Positions 1-9,416 of a stretch of DNA of 64,000 nucleotides are shown here, in pieces. A program made the position numbers and the translations under genes. The first letter of the stretch is position 1. Every line of letters begins with the position of its first letter. The notes under the pieces were generated by a model that saw only the letters and a list, made by a program, of their open reading frames with translations, was not told the DNA's origin and did no database searches. Origin of the DNA: JADLGL01 sp963667605 (lineage in GTDB: Bacteria; Pseudomonadota; Alphaproteobacteria; Rhizobiales; Kaistiaceae). The stretch is taken from NCBI GenBank assembly GCA_963667605.2, contig CAXXUZ010000001.1, positions 186,001 to 250,000 on the forward strand. Reading direction: 5' to 3'.

Positions 1-39
1 CTCCGATTGTCGCGGCTCGAACGAAACTGAGTTCGACCT

Positions 40-1113
40 TTGCTACACCGAGCTCGCAGGGCGATTGCGATTCGATCAATGGCGGCGATCGCCGCATCGG
101 GTTTAATTGTGCTCGCCGGGCCGGCCAACACTCAGGGCCCGCCTGAACGCCTGTTCGACCGCGATGAACTGGCGCAAGCACCGCCTGCCAATCAGCCGCA
201 AATCATTGCTCTGCCTGAGCTGGGTGCGGAGAAGCAGGAAGATGCCGTGCGCCTGCTGGTGGTCGGCGATTTCATGGCGCGTGGTCTCGCTGACGCCTTG
301 GCGGACACCTTTGCCGGTGAACCCGGCATCGTCGTGATTGACCGAAGCAATGGCTCGTCGGGATTGGTGCGGGACGATTTCTACGATTGGAGCCGCGTGC
401 TGCCGGACTTGCTTGAAGAAGTGAAGTCGACATTTGTAGTGATCATGATTGGCACCAATGATCGCCGGGGATTGCGTACGGTCGACGGCCGGTTCGACCT
501 CCGGTCTGGACAGTGGGACTTGATTTATTTCGAGCGGGTGAGTCGGCTGGCCGAGATACTGGCTTTCAATGACGGATTTGCTTTTTGGGTCGGCCAGCCG
601 CCGATGCGATCGCGGGCGATGTCGGCCGATATGGCGTATTTCAACTCCGTCTATGAGGATGCCGCCGGGCGCGTCGGAATCCGCTTCATCGACATTTGGG
701 ATGCCTTTGCCGATCAGGACGGCCGCTTCGCCGCGACCGGCCCAGACGTCGATGGTCAGAATCGGGTGTTGCGCGCCGATGACGGATTCAGTTTCACCGC
801 CGCGGGTCGAGCGAAGGCGGCGTTTTTCATTGCAAGCGAAATCCAACTCGTTGGCGATAGCCTTCCGCGTCGATTGGCGGATGTGCCCGATGGCGGCGGG
901 ATCGAAATTCAGGACGATGGCAGATTGCGAGACGTCGGACAGGTGATGGTGCTTGGTGATCCGCCCGCCAACGCGGCAATGGTCTTGATTACCGAACCGC
1001 CGGGTTACGAAACCAATTCCCTGGTGTACCGGCTCTTGGTCCGGGGCGAGGCTTTTCCATTAGTGGCCGGCAGGGTGGATGACTTCACCTGGCCGCGACC
1101 CGGCCAAGACTGA
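40..1113 (+). CDS. DUF459 / SGNH-like exported hydrolase
   Basis: A 357-residue protein beginning with a basic stretch and a hydrophobic segment (about residues 14-30), so it is probably exported to the periplasm or membrane-anchored. It then shows the SGNH/GDSL-like fold of DUF459 proteins: a strand ending in VVGDFMARGL (about residue 74), a block II-like IGTNDRRGL (about 136), and a late region around DDGFSFTAAGRAKAA. The usual nucleophile serine of the GDS motif is Phe here. I recall that many DUF459 members carry GDF, so catalysis is doubtful. The substrate is unknown; cell-wall or exopolysaccharide modification is only a guess. The start used is TTG at 40; an ATG at 79 would still leave a short signal peptide. 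It converges on gltD with 9 bp between stop codons. Confidence 0.8.
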   Translation: MLHRARRAIAIRSMAAIAASGLIVLAGPANTQGPPERLFDRDELAQAPPANQPQIIALPELGAEKQEDAVRLLVVGDFMARGLADALADTFAGEPGIVVIDRSNGSSGLVRDDFYDWSRVLPDLLEEVKSTFVVIMIGTNDRRGLRTVDGRFDLRSGQWDLIYFERVSRLAEILAFNDGFAFWVGQPPMRSRAMSADMAYFNSVYEDAAGRVGIRFIDIWDAFADQDGRFAATGPDVDGQNRVLRADDGFSFTAAGRAKAAFFIASEIQLVGDSLPRRLADVPDGGGIEIQDDGRLRDVGQVMVLGDPPANAAMVLITEPPGYETNSLVYRLLVRGEAFPLVAGRVDDFTWPRPGQD

Positions 1114-1122
1114 GGGCCGCAG

Positions 1123-2538
1123 TTAGCGTGGGAGCGTCGTTTCGCCCATAAGGAACTCATCGACCGAACGAGCGGCCTGACGGCCTTCGCGGATTGCCCA
1201 CACCACTAGTGATTGGCCGCGGCGCATGTCGCCGCAGGCGAACACTTTGTCGAGCGATGAGCGGTAGTCGTCGGTATCGGCTTTGACGTTGCCGCGCTGA
1301 TCGAATTCGAGCGCGAGATCCTCAAGCATGCCCTCATGCACCGGCGACACGAAGCCCATCGCCAAGAGCACCAACTCGGCCTTCAGGTCGAATTCGGTAC
1401 CAGGGATTGGCTTGAACTCTTTGACCTGCGAGCAAAGCAGTTTCTCGACCCGGCCATCGGAGCCTTCGAAGGATCGTGTGCCCACCGAGAACTCGCGTTC
1501 GGCGCCCTCCTGCTGGCTGGACGACGTTCGAAGCCGCATCGGCCAGTCCGGCCAGGTCAGCCCCTTGTTCGGATGCAGCGGCGGCTCCGGCATGATTTCG
1601 AGCTGGGTAACCGAGTTTGCGCCCTGTCGGAACGACGTGCCGATGCAGTCGGAACCGGTGTCGCCGCCGCCGATGACGACGACGTGCTTTTCCGAAGCGA
1701 GGATCGGATTGTTGCTGCCGACCGGTTCGCCGCTGACCCGGCGGTTCTGCTGCGGCAGGAAATCCATAGCGAAATGAATGCCGTCGAGATCGCGGCCGGG
1801 GATCGGCAGGTCGCGCCCCTTCTCGGCGCCGCCGGAGAGGACGACAGCGTCGAATTTCTGCAACAGCTCGGACGCCTTCCTGGTCACGCCGATATGCTCG
1901 TTGCAGTGAAAGACGACCCCCTCGCTCTGCATCTGTTCGACCCGGCGCTCGATGTTGATCTTCTCCAATTTGAAATCGGGGATGCCGTAACGCATTAGGC
2001 CGCCGGGCTTGGCGTTCTTCTCGAAGACATGGACTTTATGACCGGCACGGGCGAGCTGTTGGGCGCAGGCAAGGCCGGCCGGTCCGGAGCCGACGATTGC
2101 AACGCTTTTGCCAGTCGATTGCCTTAATGGGTCGGGGACGATCCAGCCCTCCTCGAAGCCGCGATCGGCGATCGCCGCTTCGATGGTTTTGATCGTCACC
2201 GGCTGGTCGATGATGTTGAGCGTGCAGGATTCCTCGCAAGGGGCCGGACAAATGCGGCCGGTTATTTCCGGGAAATTGTTGGTCGAGTGGAGGTTGGCCA
2301 GGGCCTCACGCCAGTCGCCGTGATAGATTAAATCGTTCCAGTCCGGGATCTGATTGTTGACCGGGCAGCCGGTGTGACAAAAGGGGATGCCGCAATCCAT
2401 GCAGCGGGCCGCCTGGTCACGAGTGCCGACCTCGCTGAGCGGTACATAAAATTCGCCGTAGCTTTTGATACGTTCTGCGACCGGCTCCAACGAGCGGTCG
2501 CGGCGATCGATTTCCAGAAACCCGGTGACCTTACCCAT
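1123..2538 (-). CDS. gltD: Glutamate synthase (NADPH) small (beta) subunit
   Basis: Glutamate synthase beta subunit, 471 residues. It takes electrons from NADPH through FAD and passes them to the alpha subunit for reductive synthesis of glutamate from 2-oxoglutarate and glutamine in the cytoplasm. The N-terminal domain has the cysteine set expected for [4Fe-4S] clusters (C46, C49, C54, C58, then C97, C101, C105). The FAD-binding motif GSGPAG is at about 150-155 and the NADPH-binding GGGDTGSD lies near residue 290. The C-terminal GDMRRGQSLVVWAI block is typical of the family. It lies 31 bp downstream of gltB on the same strand, so the two form a gltBD operon. Length and motifs match the family and nothing is missing. 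Confidence 0.97.
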   Translation of the reverse strand: MGKVTGFLEIDRRDRSLEPVAERIKSYGEFYVPLSEVGTRDQAARCMDCGIPFCHTGCPVNNQIPDWNDLIYHGDWREALANLHSTNNFPEITGRICPAPCEESCTLNIIDQPVTIKTIEAAIADRGFEEGWIVPDPLRQSTGKSVAIVGSGPAGLACAQQLARAGHKVHVFEKNAKPGGLMRYGIPDFKLEKINIERRVEQMQSEGVVFHCNEHIGVTRKASELLQKFDAVVLSGGAEKGRDLPIPGRDLDGIHFAMDFLPQQNRRVSGEPVGSNNPILASEKHVVVIGGGDTGSDCIGTSFRQGANSVTQLEIMPEPPLHPNKGLTWPDWPMRLRTSSSQQEGAEREFSVGTRSFEGSDGRVEKLLCSQVKEFKPIPGTEFDLKAELVLLAMGFVSPVHEGMLEDLALEFDQRGNVKADTDDYRSSLDKVFACGDMRRGQSLVVWAIREGRQAARSVDEFLMGETTLPR

Positions 2539-2569
2539 CCAGCCTCGGCATTATTTGGGTCATTGGAGA

Positions 2570-5500
2570 CTATTCACCGGCGGCGAGTGTGATCTCGCCG
2601 GCCTGCCCGCGGTCGCGCTCGAGTTCGGCCAAAGCGTGGCGGAATTCGACAGGCATCACTTTGCGGAATTTCGGCAGCACCAGGGTCCAATGATCGAGGA
2701 TGTATTGCGCTCGCGGCGAGCCGGTATAGTGGGTATGGTTTTCGATCAGCCGCCTGAGCCGGCGCGCGTCATTAGCGCTAGGATCGGCAATGATCTCGCC
2801 GATGCTGACGGTGTTGCGTTCATCGCCGCCGAGCAATTCGTCGGGGACCGGTTCAAGCTCGATCATCGCCATATTGCAGCGCTGCTCGAAGGTTTCGTCC
2901 TCGTCGAGCACATAGGCAATGCCGCCTGACATGCCGGCGGCGAAATTGCGCCCGGTGCGGCCGAGAACGACCACCACGCCACCGGTCATATATTCGCAGC
3001 AATGGTCGCCCGCGCCTTCGACAACGGCGGCGGCGCCTGAATTTCTCACCGCGAAGCGCTCGCCGGCAATGCCACGGAAATAGCACTCGCCACCGATTGC
3101 TCCGTAAAGCACGGTGTTGCCGACGATAATCGATTCCTCCGGTGCGAAGCCGGCATCGATCGGCGGCCGAATGATAATGCGTCCGCCGGAAAGACCTTTG
3201 CCGACATAGTCATTGGCCTCGCCGACGAGATCGAGCGTGACGCCATAGGCGCCCCAAGCGCCGAAGCTCTGGCCGGCGGTGCCGGTGAGCGAGATGTGGA
3301 TGGTATCGTCGGGGAGGCCGGTATGGCCATGGCGTTTGGCGATTTCGCCGGAAAGCATCGCTCCAGCCGAGCGGTCTGTGTTGCTGATCTTTTTGCTGAT
3401 CTGGACCGGCCGCCCGCCTTCGAGCGCCGGCCAGGCCTCCTTGATCAGGGCGCGGTCGAGAATGTCGTCGAGTTCATGATCCTGATCCTCGCAACGGAAT
3501 ATTGCCACGCCGTCCGGTGCTCGGGGCTTGGAGAACAAACGCTCGAAGTCGAGGCCGTGGGCCTTCCAGTGCTGGACAGCACGTCTGGCGTCGAGCATCT
3601 GCATCTGCCCGATCATCTCATCGAATGTGCGGAAACCCATCGCCGCCATCATTTCGCGTACTTCATCGGCAACGAAGAAGAAGAAATTGATGACGTGTTC
3701 CGGCGTGCCGGTGAAGCGCTTGCGGAGCACCGGGTCCTGGGTGGCGATGCCGACCGGACAAGTGTTGAGATGGCATTTGCGCATCATGATGCAACCGGCC
3801 GCGATCAAGGGCGCGGTCGAGAAACCGAATTCATCGGCACCCAAAAGCGCGCTGATGATAACGTCACGGCCAGTGCGGAGGCCACCATCGACCTGCACGG
3901 CAATCCGGCCTCGCAACTGATTGGCGACCAGGGTCTGATGCGTCTCAGAGAGGCCTATCTCCCATGGGCTGCCCGCATGTTTTATCGAGGTCAGCGGCGA
4001 GGCGCCGGTGCCGCCCTCGAAACCAGAAATAGTGACATGATCGGACTTGGCCTTGGCGACGCCGGCGGCAACGGTGCCCACGCCCACTTCGGAGACGAGC
4101 TTCACTGACACCCAACCGTCGGGATTGACGTTTTTGAGATCGTAGATCAGCTGCTTCAGATCCTCGATCGAATAGATGTCGTGATGCGGTGGCGGTGAGA
4201 TCAGCCCGACGCCCGGAGTCGAATAGCGGACCTTGGCGATGGTCGCGTCAACCTTGTGACCAGGGAGTTGGCCGCCCTCGCCGGGCTTGGCTCCCTGCGC
4301 CATCTTGATCTGCATCATGTCGGAATTGACGAGATATTCGGTGGTCACGCCGAATCGGCCGGACGCGACCTGCTTGATCGCCGAGCGCATGGAATCGCCA
4401 TTGGGGAGCGGTGTGAAGCGATCCGGCTGCTCGCCACCCTCGCCGGTGTTTGATTTGCCGCCGATCCGGTTCATCGCGATCGCAAGGGTCGTATGAGCCT
4501 CGCGGCTGATCGAACCGAAGGACATCGCGCCTGTGGCGAACCGCTTGACGATCTCCACGGCTGGCTCAACTTCGGCCAATGGAACAGCAGCGCGACCGTC
4601 ATCCTCGGCCGGACGCAATTCGAAGAGGCCGCGAATGGTCAGCAGCCGTTGGCTCTGGTCATTGATGCGTTTGGCGTAGGAACGGTATTCGTCGGCGTTC
4701 GAGCCGCGGACCGCGTGTTGAAGGTCGCCAACCGTCGCCGAGTTCCAGACATGGTCCTCGCCGCGATGACGGAACATATATTCGCCGCCGACGTCGAGGG
4801 CGTTGCGCAGTACCGGACCGCCGTCGAACGCGGCGCGGTGGCGCCGGATGGTTTCCTCTGCGATCTCATCAATGCCGACGCCTTCTATTGTGGTTGCGGT
4901 GCCGGTGAAGAAGCGCTCGACCAGGGCCGAGGAAAGGCCGACGGCGTCGAAAATCTGGGCGCCGCAATAGGATTGATAGGTCGAAATGCCCATCTTCGAC
5001 ATAACTTTGAGGATGCCCTTGCCAACCGCCTTGATGTAGTGGGCGATGGCGTCGGACTCGGACATTGGCTCCTCGAGATCCTCGCCGATTTCTCTCAGCG
5101 TCTCGAAGGCGAGATAGGGGTTGATCGCCTCGGCGCCATAGCCGGCTAGGCAGCAGAAATGATGAACCTCGCGGACATCGCCGGTCTCGACGACAAGGCC
5201 GACCGAAGTGCGCAACCCCTTGCGGATGAGATGATGATGTACCGCCGCGGTGGCGAGGAGCGCTGGGATCGGCGCCCGGTCGCGGCCGACGCCTCGGTCC
5301 GACAGAATGATGATATTGTAGCCCTCGCCGACGGCGTCTTCGGCGTTTTGGCAGAGCAACTCGACCGCCTTGACCATACCGCCGGCGCCGGTATCGGAGG
5401 CGAAGGTGATGTCGAGCGTTGCCGATTGGAACGGATTGTCATCGCGCTCGCCAATCTTGCGGATCTTTTCCAGGCCCTCATTGGTGAGGATCGGCTGGCG

Positions 5501-7282
5501 CACCTCAAGCCGCTTTCTGGTGCTCTGCCCCTCGAGGTCGAGGAGGTTCGGCCTCGGGCCAATGAACGAAACCAGGCTCATGACCAATTCTTCGCGAATC
5601 GGGTCGATCGGCGGATTGGTGACCTGGGCGAAGTTTTGCTTGAAATAAGTATAGAGCAGCTTCGGCCGGCTCGACAGCGCCGAAATCGGCGTGTCCGTGC
5701 CCATCGAGCCGATCGCCTCGGCGCCGGTGACAGCCATCGGCGTCATCAAGAGCTTCACATCTTCCTGGGAGTAGCCGAAGGCCTGCTGGCGATCGAGCAG
5801 GGATGCCGTCGGGCCGAAATCATGCTCCGCCACCGGCGGCAAATCCTCCAGCACGATCTGGGTGCGCCCGAGCCAGGTCGTGTATGGATGGAGCCGGGCG
5901 AGTTCCGCCTTTAGCTCCCCGTCATCGATGATCCGTTTCTGATCGAGGTCGATCAAAAGCATCAGTCCGGGCTGCAGACGCCATTTCTTGGCGATGCGGC
6001 TTTCCTCGATCGGCAGCACGCCGGCCTCTGACGCCATCACCACGACGCCGTCATGAGTGACGCAATAGCGAGCGGGCCTGAGGCCGTTGCGGTCGAGCGT
6101 GGCGCCGATCTTGCGGCCATCGGTAAAGGCGATTGCCGCCGGGCCGTCCCAGGGCTCTATCAGTGCGGCGTGATACTCATAGAAGGCCTTACGATCCTCG
6201 CCCATCAGCGGATTACCGGCCCAGGCTTCGGGGATCATCATCATCGCTGCATGCGGCAGAGAATAGCCGCCACGGGTGAGAAATTCGAGCACGTTGTCGA
6301 AACAGGCAGTGTCCGACTGGCCCTCGTAGGAGATCGGCCAAAGCTTCGAGATGTCGTCGCCGTAAACGTCCGACGAAATGCTAGCCTGCCGCGCCGCCAT
6401 CCAATTGACGTTGCCGCGGACGGTATTGATCTCGCCATTGTGGGCGATCATCCGATAGGGATGGGCTAGCCGCCACGACGGGAAGGTGTTGGTCGAAAAG
6501 CGCTGATGGACCAGCGCCAGAGCTGATTCGAAACGTTGATCGGTCAGGTCGCGGTAATAGGCGCCGAGCTGATAAGCGAGGAACATCCCCTTGTAGACGA
6601 TCGTCCGGCAAGACATCGATGGGACATAGAAATCATTGTTGAGGCCGCTGAACCGCTCGAAGATGCGTGATGAGATCAGCTTGCGAAGGATATAGAGCCG
6701 GCGGTCGAAACACTCTTCGTCCCCGCAGTCTCCGGGGCGACCGATGAATATCTGGCGGTGATACGGCTCGGTGTCGATCACCGCCTGCGACAGGCAAGAA
6801 TTGTCGATCGCGACGTCGCGCCAGCCGAGCACGACATGACCCTCGTCGGTGATCGCTCTTTCGACCATCGCCGACATTTCAGCGCGCAGCGTTTCATCCT
6901 GCGGAAAGAACATCATGCCGACGCCATATTCGCCGGGTGCCGGTATGGCGAAGCCAAGCCGTTCGGCCTCCTCGGTGAAGAAGCGATGCGGCAATTGGGT
7001 CAGCATGCCGGCGCCATCGCCGACCAGCGGATCGGCGCCGCTGGCGCCGCGATGGGTGAGGTTCACGACGATCTTCAGGCCGTCGGCGATAATCTGATGG
7101 GATTTCTCGTCGGAGAGATTGACAACGAAGCCGACACCGCAGGAATCCTGACCGGCGGTTGGGTCGTAGAGCCCTTTGTGTGGGGACGCATGCAAACCGC
7201 TCGCAGGCACAGTGACTGGCGCTGCGCCGTCCATTTTCGGGTGAGCACCGTTCCCCGCAGATCGTGTCCAATTCACTGTCAT
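2570..7282 (-). CDS. gltB: Glutamate synthase large (alpha) subunit
   Basis: Alpha subunit of NADPH-GOGAT, about 1570 residues from the ATG at 7282. It hydrolyses glutamine in an N-terminal type II amidotransferase domain and channels ammonia to an FMN site. The catalytic cysteine is in GQDSCGVGF, at residue 48 from this start, so a propeptide of about 47 residues would be removed. The FMN-barrel region contains SGFEGGTGASPLTSIKH, followed by three cysteines of the [3Fe-4S] site in CxxxxxCxxxxC spacing. A GxG-rich beta-helix domain ends the protein. The frame stays open to 7504, but that extension has no family similarity and overlaps the divergent threonine aldolase gene, so I reject it. An ATG at 7234 is an alternative start. 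Confidence 0.96.
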   Translation of the reverse strand: MTVNWTRSAGNGAHPKMDGAAPVTVPASGLHASPHKGLYDPTAGQDSCGVGFVVNLSDEKSHQIIADGLKIVVNLTHRGASGADPLVGDGAGMLTQLPHRFFTEEAERLGFAIPAPGEYGVGMMFFPQDETLRAEMSAMVERAITDEGHVVLGWRDVAIDNSCLSQAVIDTEPYHRQIFIGRPGDCGDEECFDRRLYILRKLISSRIFERFSGLNNDFYVPSMSCRTIVYKGMFLAYQLGAYYRDLTDQRFESALALVHQRFSTNTFPSWRLAHPYRMIAHNGEINTVRGNVNWMAARQASISSDVYGDDISKLWPISYEGQSDTACFDNVLEFLTRGGYSLPHAAMMMIPEAWAGNPLMGEDRKAFYEYHAALIEPWDGPAAIAFTDGRKIGATLDRNGLRPARYCVTHDGVVVMASEAGVLPIEESRIAKKWRLQPGLMLLIDLDQKRIIDDGELKAELARLHPYTTWLGRTQIVLEDLPPVAEHDFGPTASLLDRQQAFGYSQEDVKLLMTPMAVTGAEAIGSMGTDTPISALSSRPKLLYTYFKQNFAQVTNPPIDPIREELVMSLVSFIGPRPNLLDLEGQSTRKRLEVRQPILTNEGLEKIRKIGERDDNPFQSATLDITFASDTGAGGMVKAVELLCQNAEDAVGEGYNIIILSDRGVGRDRAPIPALLATAAVHHHLIRKGLRTSVGLVVETGDVREVHHFCCLAGYGAEAINPYLAFETLREIGEDLEEPMSESDAIAHYIKAVGKGILKVMSKMGISTYQSYCGAQIFDAVGLSSALVERFFTGTATTIEGVGIDEIAEETIRRHRAAFDGGPVLRNALDVGGEYMFRHRGEDHVWNSATVGDLQHAVRGSNADEYRSYAKRINDQSQRLLTIRGLFELRPAEDDGRAAVPLAEVEPAVEIVKRFATGAMSFGSISREAHTTLAIAMNRIGGKSNTGEGGEQPDRFTPLPNGDSMRSAIKQVASGRFGVTTEYLVNSDMMQIKMAQGAKPGEGGQLPGHKVDATIAKVRYSTPGVGLISPPPHHDIYSIEDLKQLIYDLKNVNPDGWVSVKLVSEVGVGTVAAGVAKAKSDHVTISGFEGGTGASPLTSIKHAGSPWEIGLSETHQTLVANQLRGRIAVQVDGGLRTGRDVIISALLGADEFGFSTAPLIAAGCIMMRKCHLNTCPVGIATQDPVLRKRFTGTPEHVINFFFFVADEVREMMAAMGFRTFDEMIGQMQMLDARRAVQHWKAHGLDFERLFSKPRAPDGVAIFRCEDQDHELDDILDRALIKEAWPALEGGRPVQISKKISNTDRSAGAMLSGEIAKRHGHTGLPDDTIHISLTGTAGQSFGAWGAYGVTLDLVGEANDYVGKGLSGGRIIIRPPIDAGFAPEESIIVGNTVLYGAIGGECYFRGIAGERFAVRNSGAAAVVEGAGDHCCEYMTGGVVVVLGRTGRNFAAGMSGGIAYVLDEDETFEQRCNMAMIELEPVPDELLGGDERNTVSIGEIIADPSANDARRLRRLIENHTHYTGSPRAQYILDHWTLVLPKFRKVMPVEFRHALAELERDRGQAGEITLAAGE

Positions 7283-7484
7283 GCAATTCGTCCAGTCGGT
7301 CGGTCGGCAAACGTCGCTGCCGACCTGGCAATGAGACAGCAACCATGTCCTATTTTGGCGGCGGACCTTGCCAGATAACTGGCGCCTCAGCAAGGGAGCC
7401 GGCGCAGTCGAGGCCCATGCTACCTTGCGGCGGGGCGGTTGCAAACGATCGCTTCGGAAGGAAGGCGATTTTGGGGTCGGTGGA

Positions 7485-8537
7485 ATGAAGTTCGCGAGCG
7501 ACAATTGGGCTGGAGCGGCGGTACCGATTGCAGCGGCGATCGCTGCCGAGGCAGTCGGCCACGCGCCCGCCTATGGTGGCGATCTGCTGACACGCGAAGT
7601 GAAGGAAACATTCTCCCGCTTGTTCGAGCGCGAAGTCGCGGTGTTCTTCGTCGCCACCGGAACGGCAGCAAACGCCCTGGCGCTCTCGGCCTTCGCGCGG
7701 CCGGCTGGCCTCATTCTCTGCCATGCCGATGCGCATATGAACACCGATGAGGGCGGAGCGGTGGAGTTCCTGGCTGGATTGAAACTGATTGGCCTCCATG
7801 GAGCCGCCGGCAAGATCCAGCCCGACGCGCTCGCCGATGCGATCGCGCGCTTTCCGCCCAACGCTGCCCGCTACGGTCAACTGGCGGCGATATCGCTGTC
7901 CGAGCTGCCCGAGTTCGGCACCGCCTATAATATCGCGGAAATCACAGCACTTTCCGAGATCGCCAAAGACGCAGGCCTCGCCGTCCACATGGATGGGGCA
8001 CGGTTCGGAAACGCAGTGGCCGGCCTCGGATCGGCGCCTGCCGCACTCACCTGGAAGGCGGCCGTCGACGTTCTTTCATTCGGTGGCACCAAGGGCGGCT
8101 GCTGGCAGGCCGAGGCGGTGGTGTTCTTCGATCCGGCGAAGGCAGCTGAGTTCCCATATTTCCGAAAGCGGGCCGGTCATCTGATCTCGAAGAGCCGGTT
8201 TGTCGCGGCGCAGTTCAAGGCGTTTCTCGAAGGTGACTTGTGGCTCGATCTTGCCGCCCACTCCAATCGAATGGCGCGGCTTCTTAGCGAAGGCATCGCC
8301 GCGGCCGACGGTCGGACCGCCTGGCCGATTGACGGTAATGAAGTGTTCGCGATCCTGCCGCGGCCGGCATTGGCGCGAGCTAAGGAGGCCGGTGCGTCAT
8401 TCCATGAGTGGCCGGTGGACGGCTTGCCGGAGGCCGATCGGCCCGGCGGCGACGAAGCGTTGGTTAGGCTGGTGATGAGCTTTGCCAGGGTCGAGGGCGA
8501 GGTGGAGCAGTTGCTGACACAGTTTCGACAATGCTGA
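7485..8537 (+). CDS. Low-specificity L-threonine aldolase (PLP-dependent)
   Basis: A 350-residue fold-type I PLP enzyme of the threonine aldolase / beta-eliminating lyase family, expected to cleave L-threonine or L-allo-threonine to glycine and acetaldehyde in the cytosol. Visible marks are ASDNWAGA at the N-terminus, the PLP-phosphate-binding ATGTAAN block near residue 58, the aspartate of HMDGARFGNA (D170) that contacts the pyridine ring, and the Schiff-base lysine in SFGGTKGG (K203). The ATG at 7485 was chosen because family similarity begins there and GGTGGA lies just upstream. An upstream extension in the same frame would run into the gltB leader. It is divergent from gltB, about 200 bp apart. 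Confidence 0.9.
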   Translation: MKFASDNWAGAAVPIAAAIAAEAVGHAPAYGGDLLTREVKETFSRLFEREVAVFFVATGTAANALALSAFARPAGLILCHADAHMNTDEGGAVEFLAGLKLIGLHGAAGKIQPDALADAIARFPPNAARYGQLAAISLSELPEFGTAYNIAEITALSEIAKDAGLAVHMDGARFGNAVAGLGSAPAALTWKAAVDVLSFGGTKGGCWQAEAVVFFDPAKAAEFPYFRKRAGHLISKSRFVAAQFKAFLEGDLWLDLAAHSNRMARLLSEGIAAADGRTAWPIDGNEVFAILPRPALARAKEAGASFHEWPVDGLPEADRPGGDEALVRLVMSFARVEGEVEQLLTQFRQC

Positions 8538-8633
8538 ACAATATATCAGCTCGCCATCAGGTACCTGGCTTTCGCTTGGCTGAGCGGACCCATAACTGCG
8601 CCCCGGCTTCGAAAGGTTTGATCCGCGGCAATC

Positions 8634-8657
8634 AAAAGGGGCGCCGTCAAGCGCCCC
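8634..8657 (-). terminator. Rho-independent terminator of hsp20
   Basis: On the minus strand a perfect 6-bp GC stem, GGGGCG / CGCCCC, with an 8-nt loop is followed directly by TTTT. It starts 26 nt after the hsp20 stop codon, which fits an intrinsic terminator. It could also serve as a weak bidirectional stop for the threonine aldolase gene. Confidence 0.75.
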
Positions 8658-8682
8658 TCGGAGTCTTGGGTCGCAAGTCTGC

Positions 8683-9156
8683 TCAGGTGGCCGCGGCGTC
8701 GATCTGCCTGACCTTGCCTTTGATCGGCGCACCGGTGCTGATTGCGATCTTGCGTGGCTTCAGCGCCTCGGGAAGCTCCCGGACGAGATCGATGTGGAGC
8801 AGTCCGTTTTCGAGCTTGGCGCCACGTACTTCGACATGATCGGCGAGTTGGAATCGGCGCTCGAAGGCGCGGCCCGCAATGCCGCGATAGAGCAATTCGC
8901 GATCCTTTTCGGCCTCTTCGCCGCGCTCACCGCGGACAGTGAGGACGCTCTCCTTTGCCTCGATCGAAAGATCGTTCTCGGCAAATCCGGCGACGGCCAT
9001 GGTAATTCGATAGGCATTCTCGCCTGTCCGTTCGATATTGTATGGCGGATAGGTGTTACCGCCATTCTCAATCCCTCCGAGGGAATCCAGAATCGAGAAA
9101 AGCCGGTCAAAGCCGACGGTGGAACGGTAAAGCGGACTGAGATCAAAGCTAGGCAT
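8683..9156 (-). CDS. Small heat shock protein, Hsp20/IbpA type
   Basis: A 157-residue alpha-crystallin-domain chaperone of the IbpA class, which binds unfolding proteins in the cytoplasm and holds them for refolding by DnaK/ClpB. The N-terminus MPSFDLSPLYRSTVGFDRLF is typical of proteobacterial IbpA. The alpha-crystallin domain follows (YNIERTGENAYRITMAVAGF through ERRFQLADHVEV), then GLLHIDLVRELPE. The start at 9156 is set by a strong GGAGG 8 nt upstream; in-frame starts further up lie inside or before the regulatory leader. Regulation is unusually readable: an RpoH-type promoter at 9257-9284 and a ROSE-like hairpin hiding the GGAGG at 9163-9179. Confidence 0.94.
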   Translation of the reverse strand: MPSFDLSPLYRSTVGFDRLFSILDSLGGIENGGNTYPPYNIERTGENAYRITMAVAGFAENDLSIEAKESVLTVRGERGEEAEKDRELLYRGIAGRAFERRFQLADHVEVRGAKLENGLLHIDLVRELPEALKPRKIAISTGAPIKGKVRQIDAAAT

Positions 9157-9162
9157 CCTGAA

Positions 9163-9179
9163 GTCCTCCATTGAGCGAC
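9163..9179 (-). promoter_or_regulatory. ROSE-like RNA thermometer hairpin over the hsp20 ribosome binding site
   Basis: The minus strand reads GTCGCTC-AATG-GAGGAC, which folds as G-C, U-A, C-G, a G-G mismatch, a bulged C, U-A and C-G around an AAUG loop. That is the ROSE arrangement, in which a U(U/C)GCU motif pairs imperfectly with the Shine-Dalgarno sequence. The GGAGG is thus masked at low temperature and released by heat. Further GC-rich pairing lies upstream (GAGGT near 9225 with ACCTC near 9190), as in multi-hairpin ROSE leaders of about 90 nt. Confidence 0.8.
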
Positions 9180-9256
9180 AACCAATCTGAGGTCGGCTGC
9201 GCCCCATAACGCGGGCAACGCCACCTCGCGGACCCTTTCGGCGTCCGCGTTTCCTG

Positions 9257-9284
9257 ATTTGGGGGATTTCGACCGCGTTTCAAG
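9257..9284 (-). promoter_or_regulatory. RpoH (sigma-32) type promoter for hsp20
   Basis: On the minus strand, CTTGAAA (9278-9284) and CCCCAAAT (9257-9264) are separated by 13 nt. This is almost the classical sigma-32 consensus CTTGAAA-N13-CCCCATnT. Transcription would start near 9249 and give a leader of roughly 93 nt that contains the ROSE-like hairpin. Confidence 0.8.
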
Positions 9285-9416
9285 AGGCAGCTGCTCGGGT
9301 TCACGCGCGAGGGTAGACGATTGGACCGCTGGCTCACGCCACGAGGTCGCCGGCGATTTCACATTCACCCCCGCCGAGGCGATGTGACGGTCAGAACTTC
9401 GCGGCCGATTTAGGCG

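Noticed and set aside
7283..7504. Upstream extension of gltB by 74 residues.
   Set aside because: It has no resemblance to the family, starts at a TTG inside the threonine aldolase coding region, and would make the propeptide far too long. A start at 7282 is enough.
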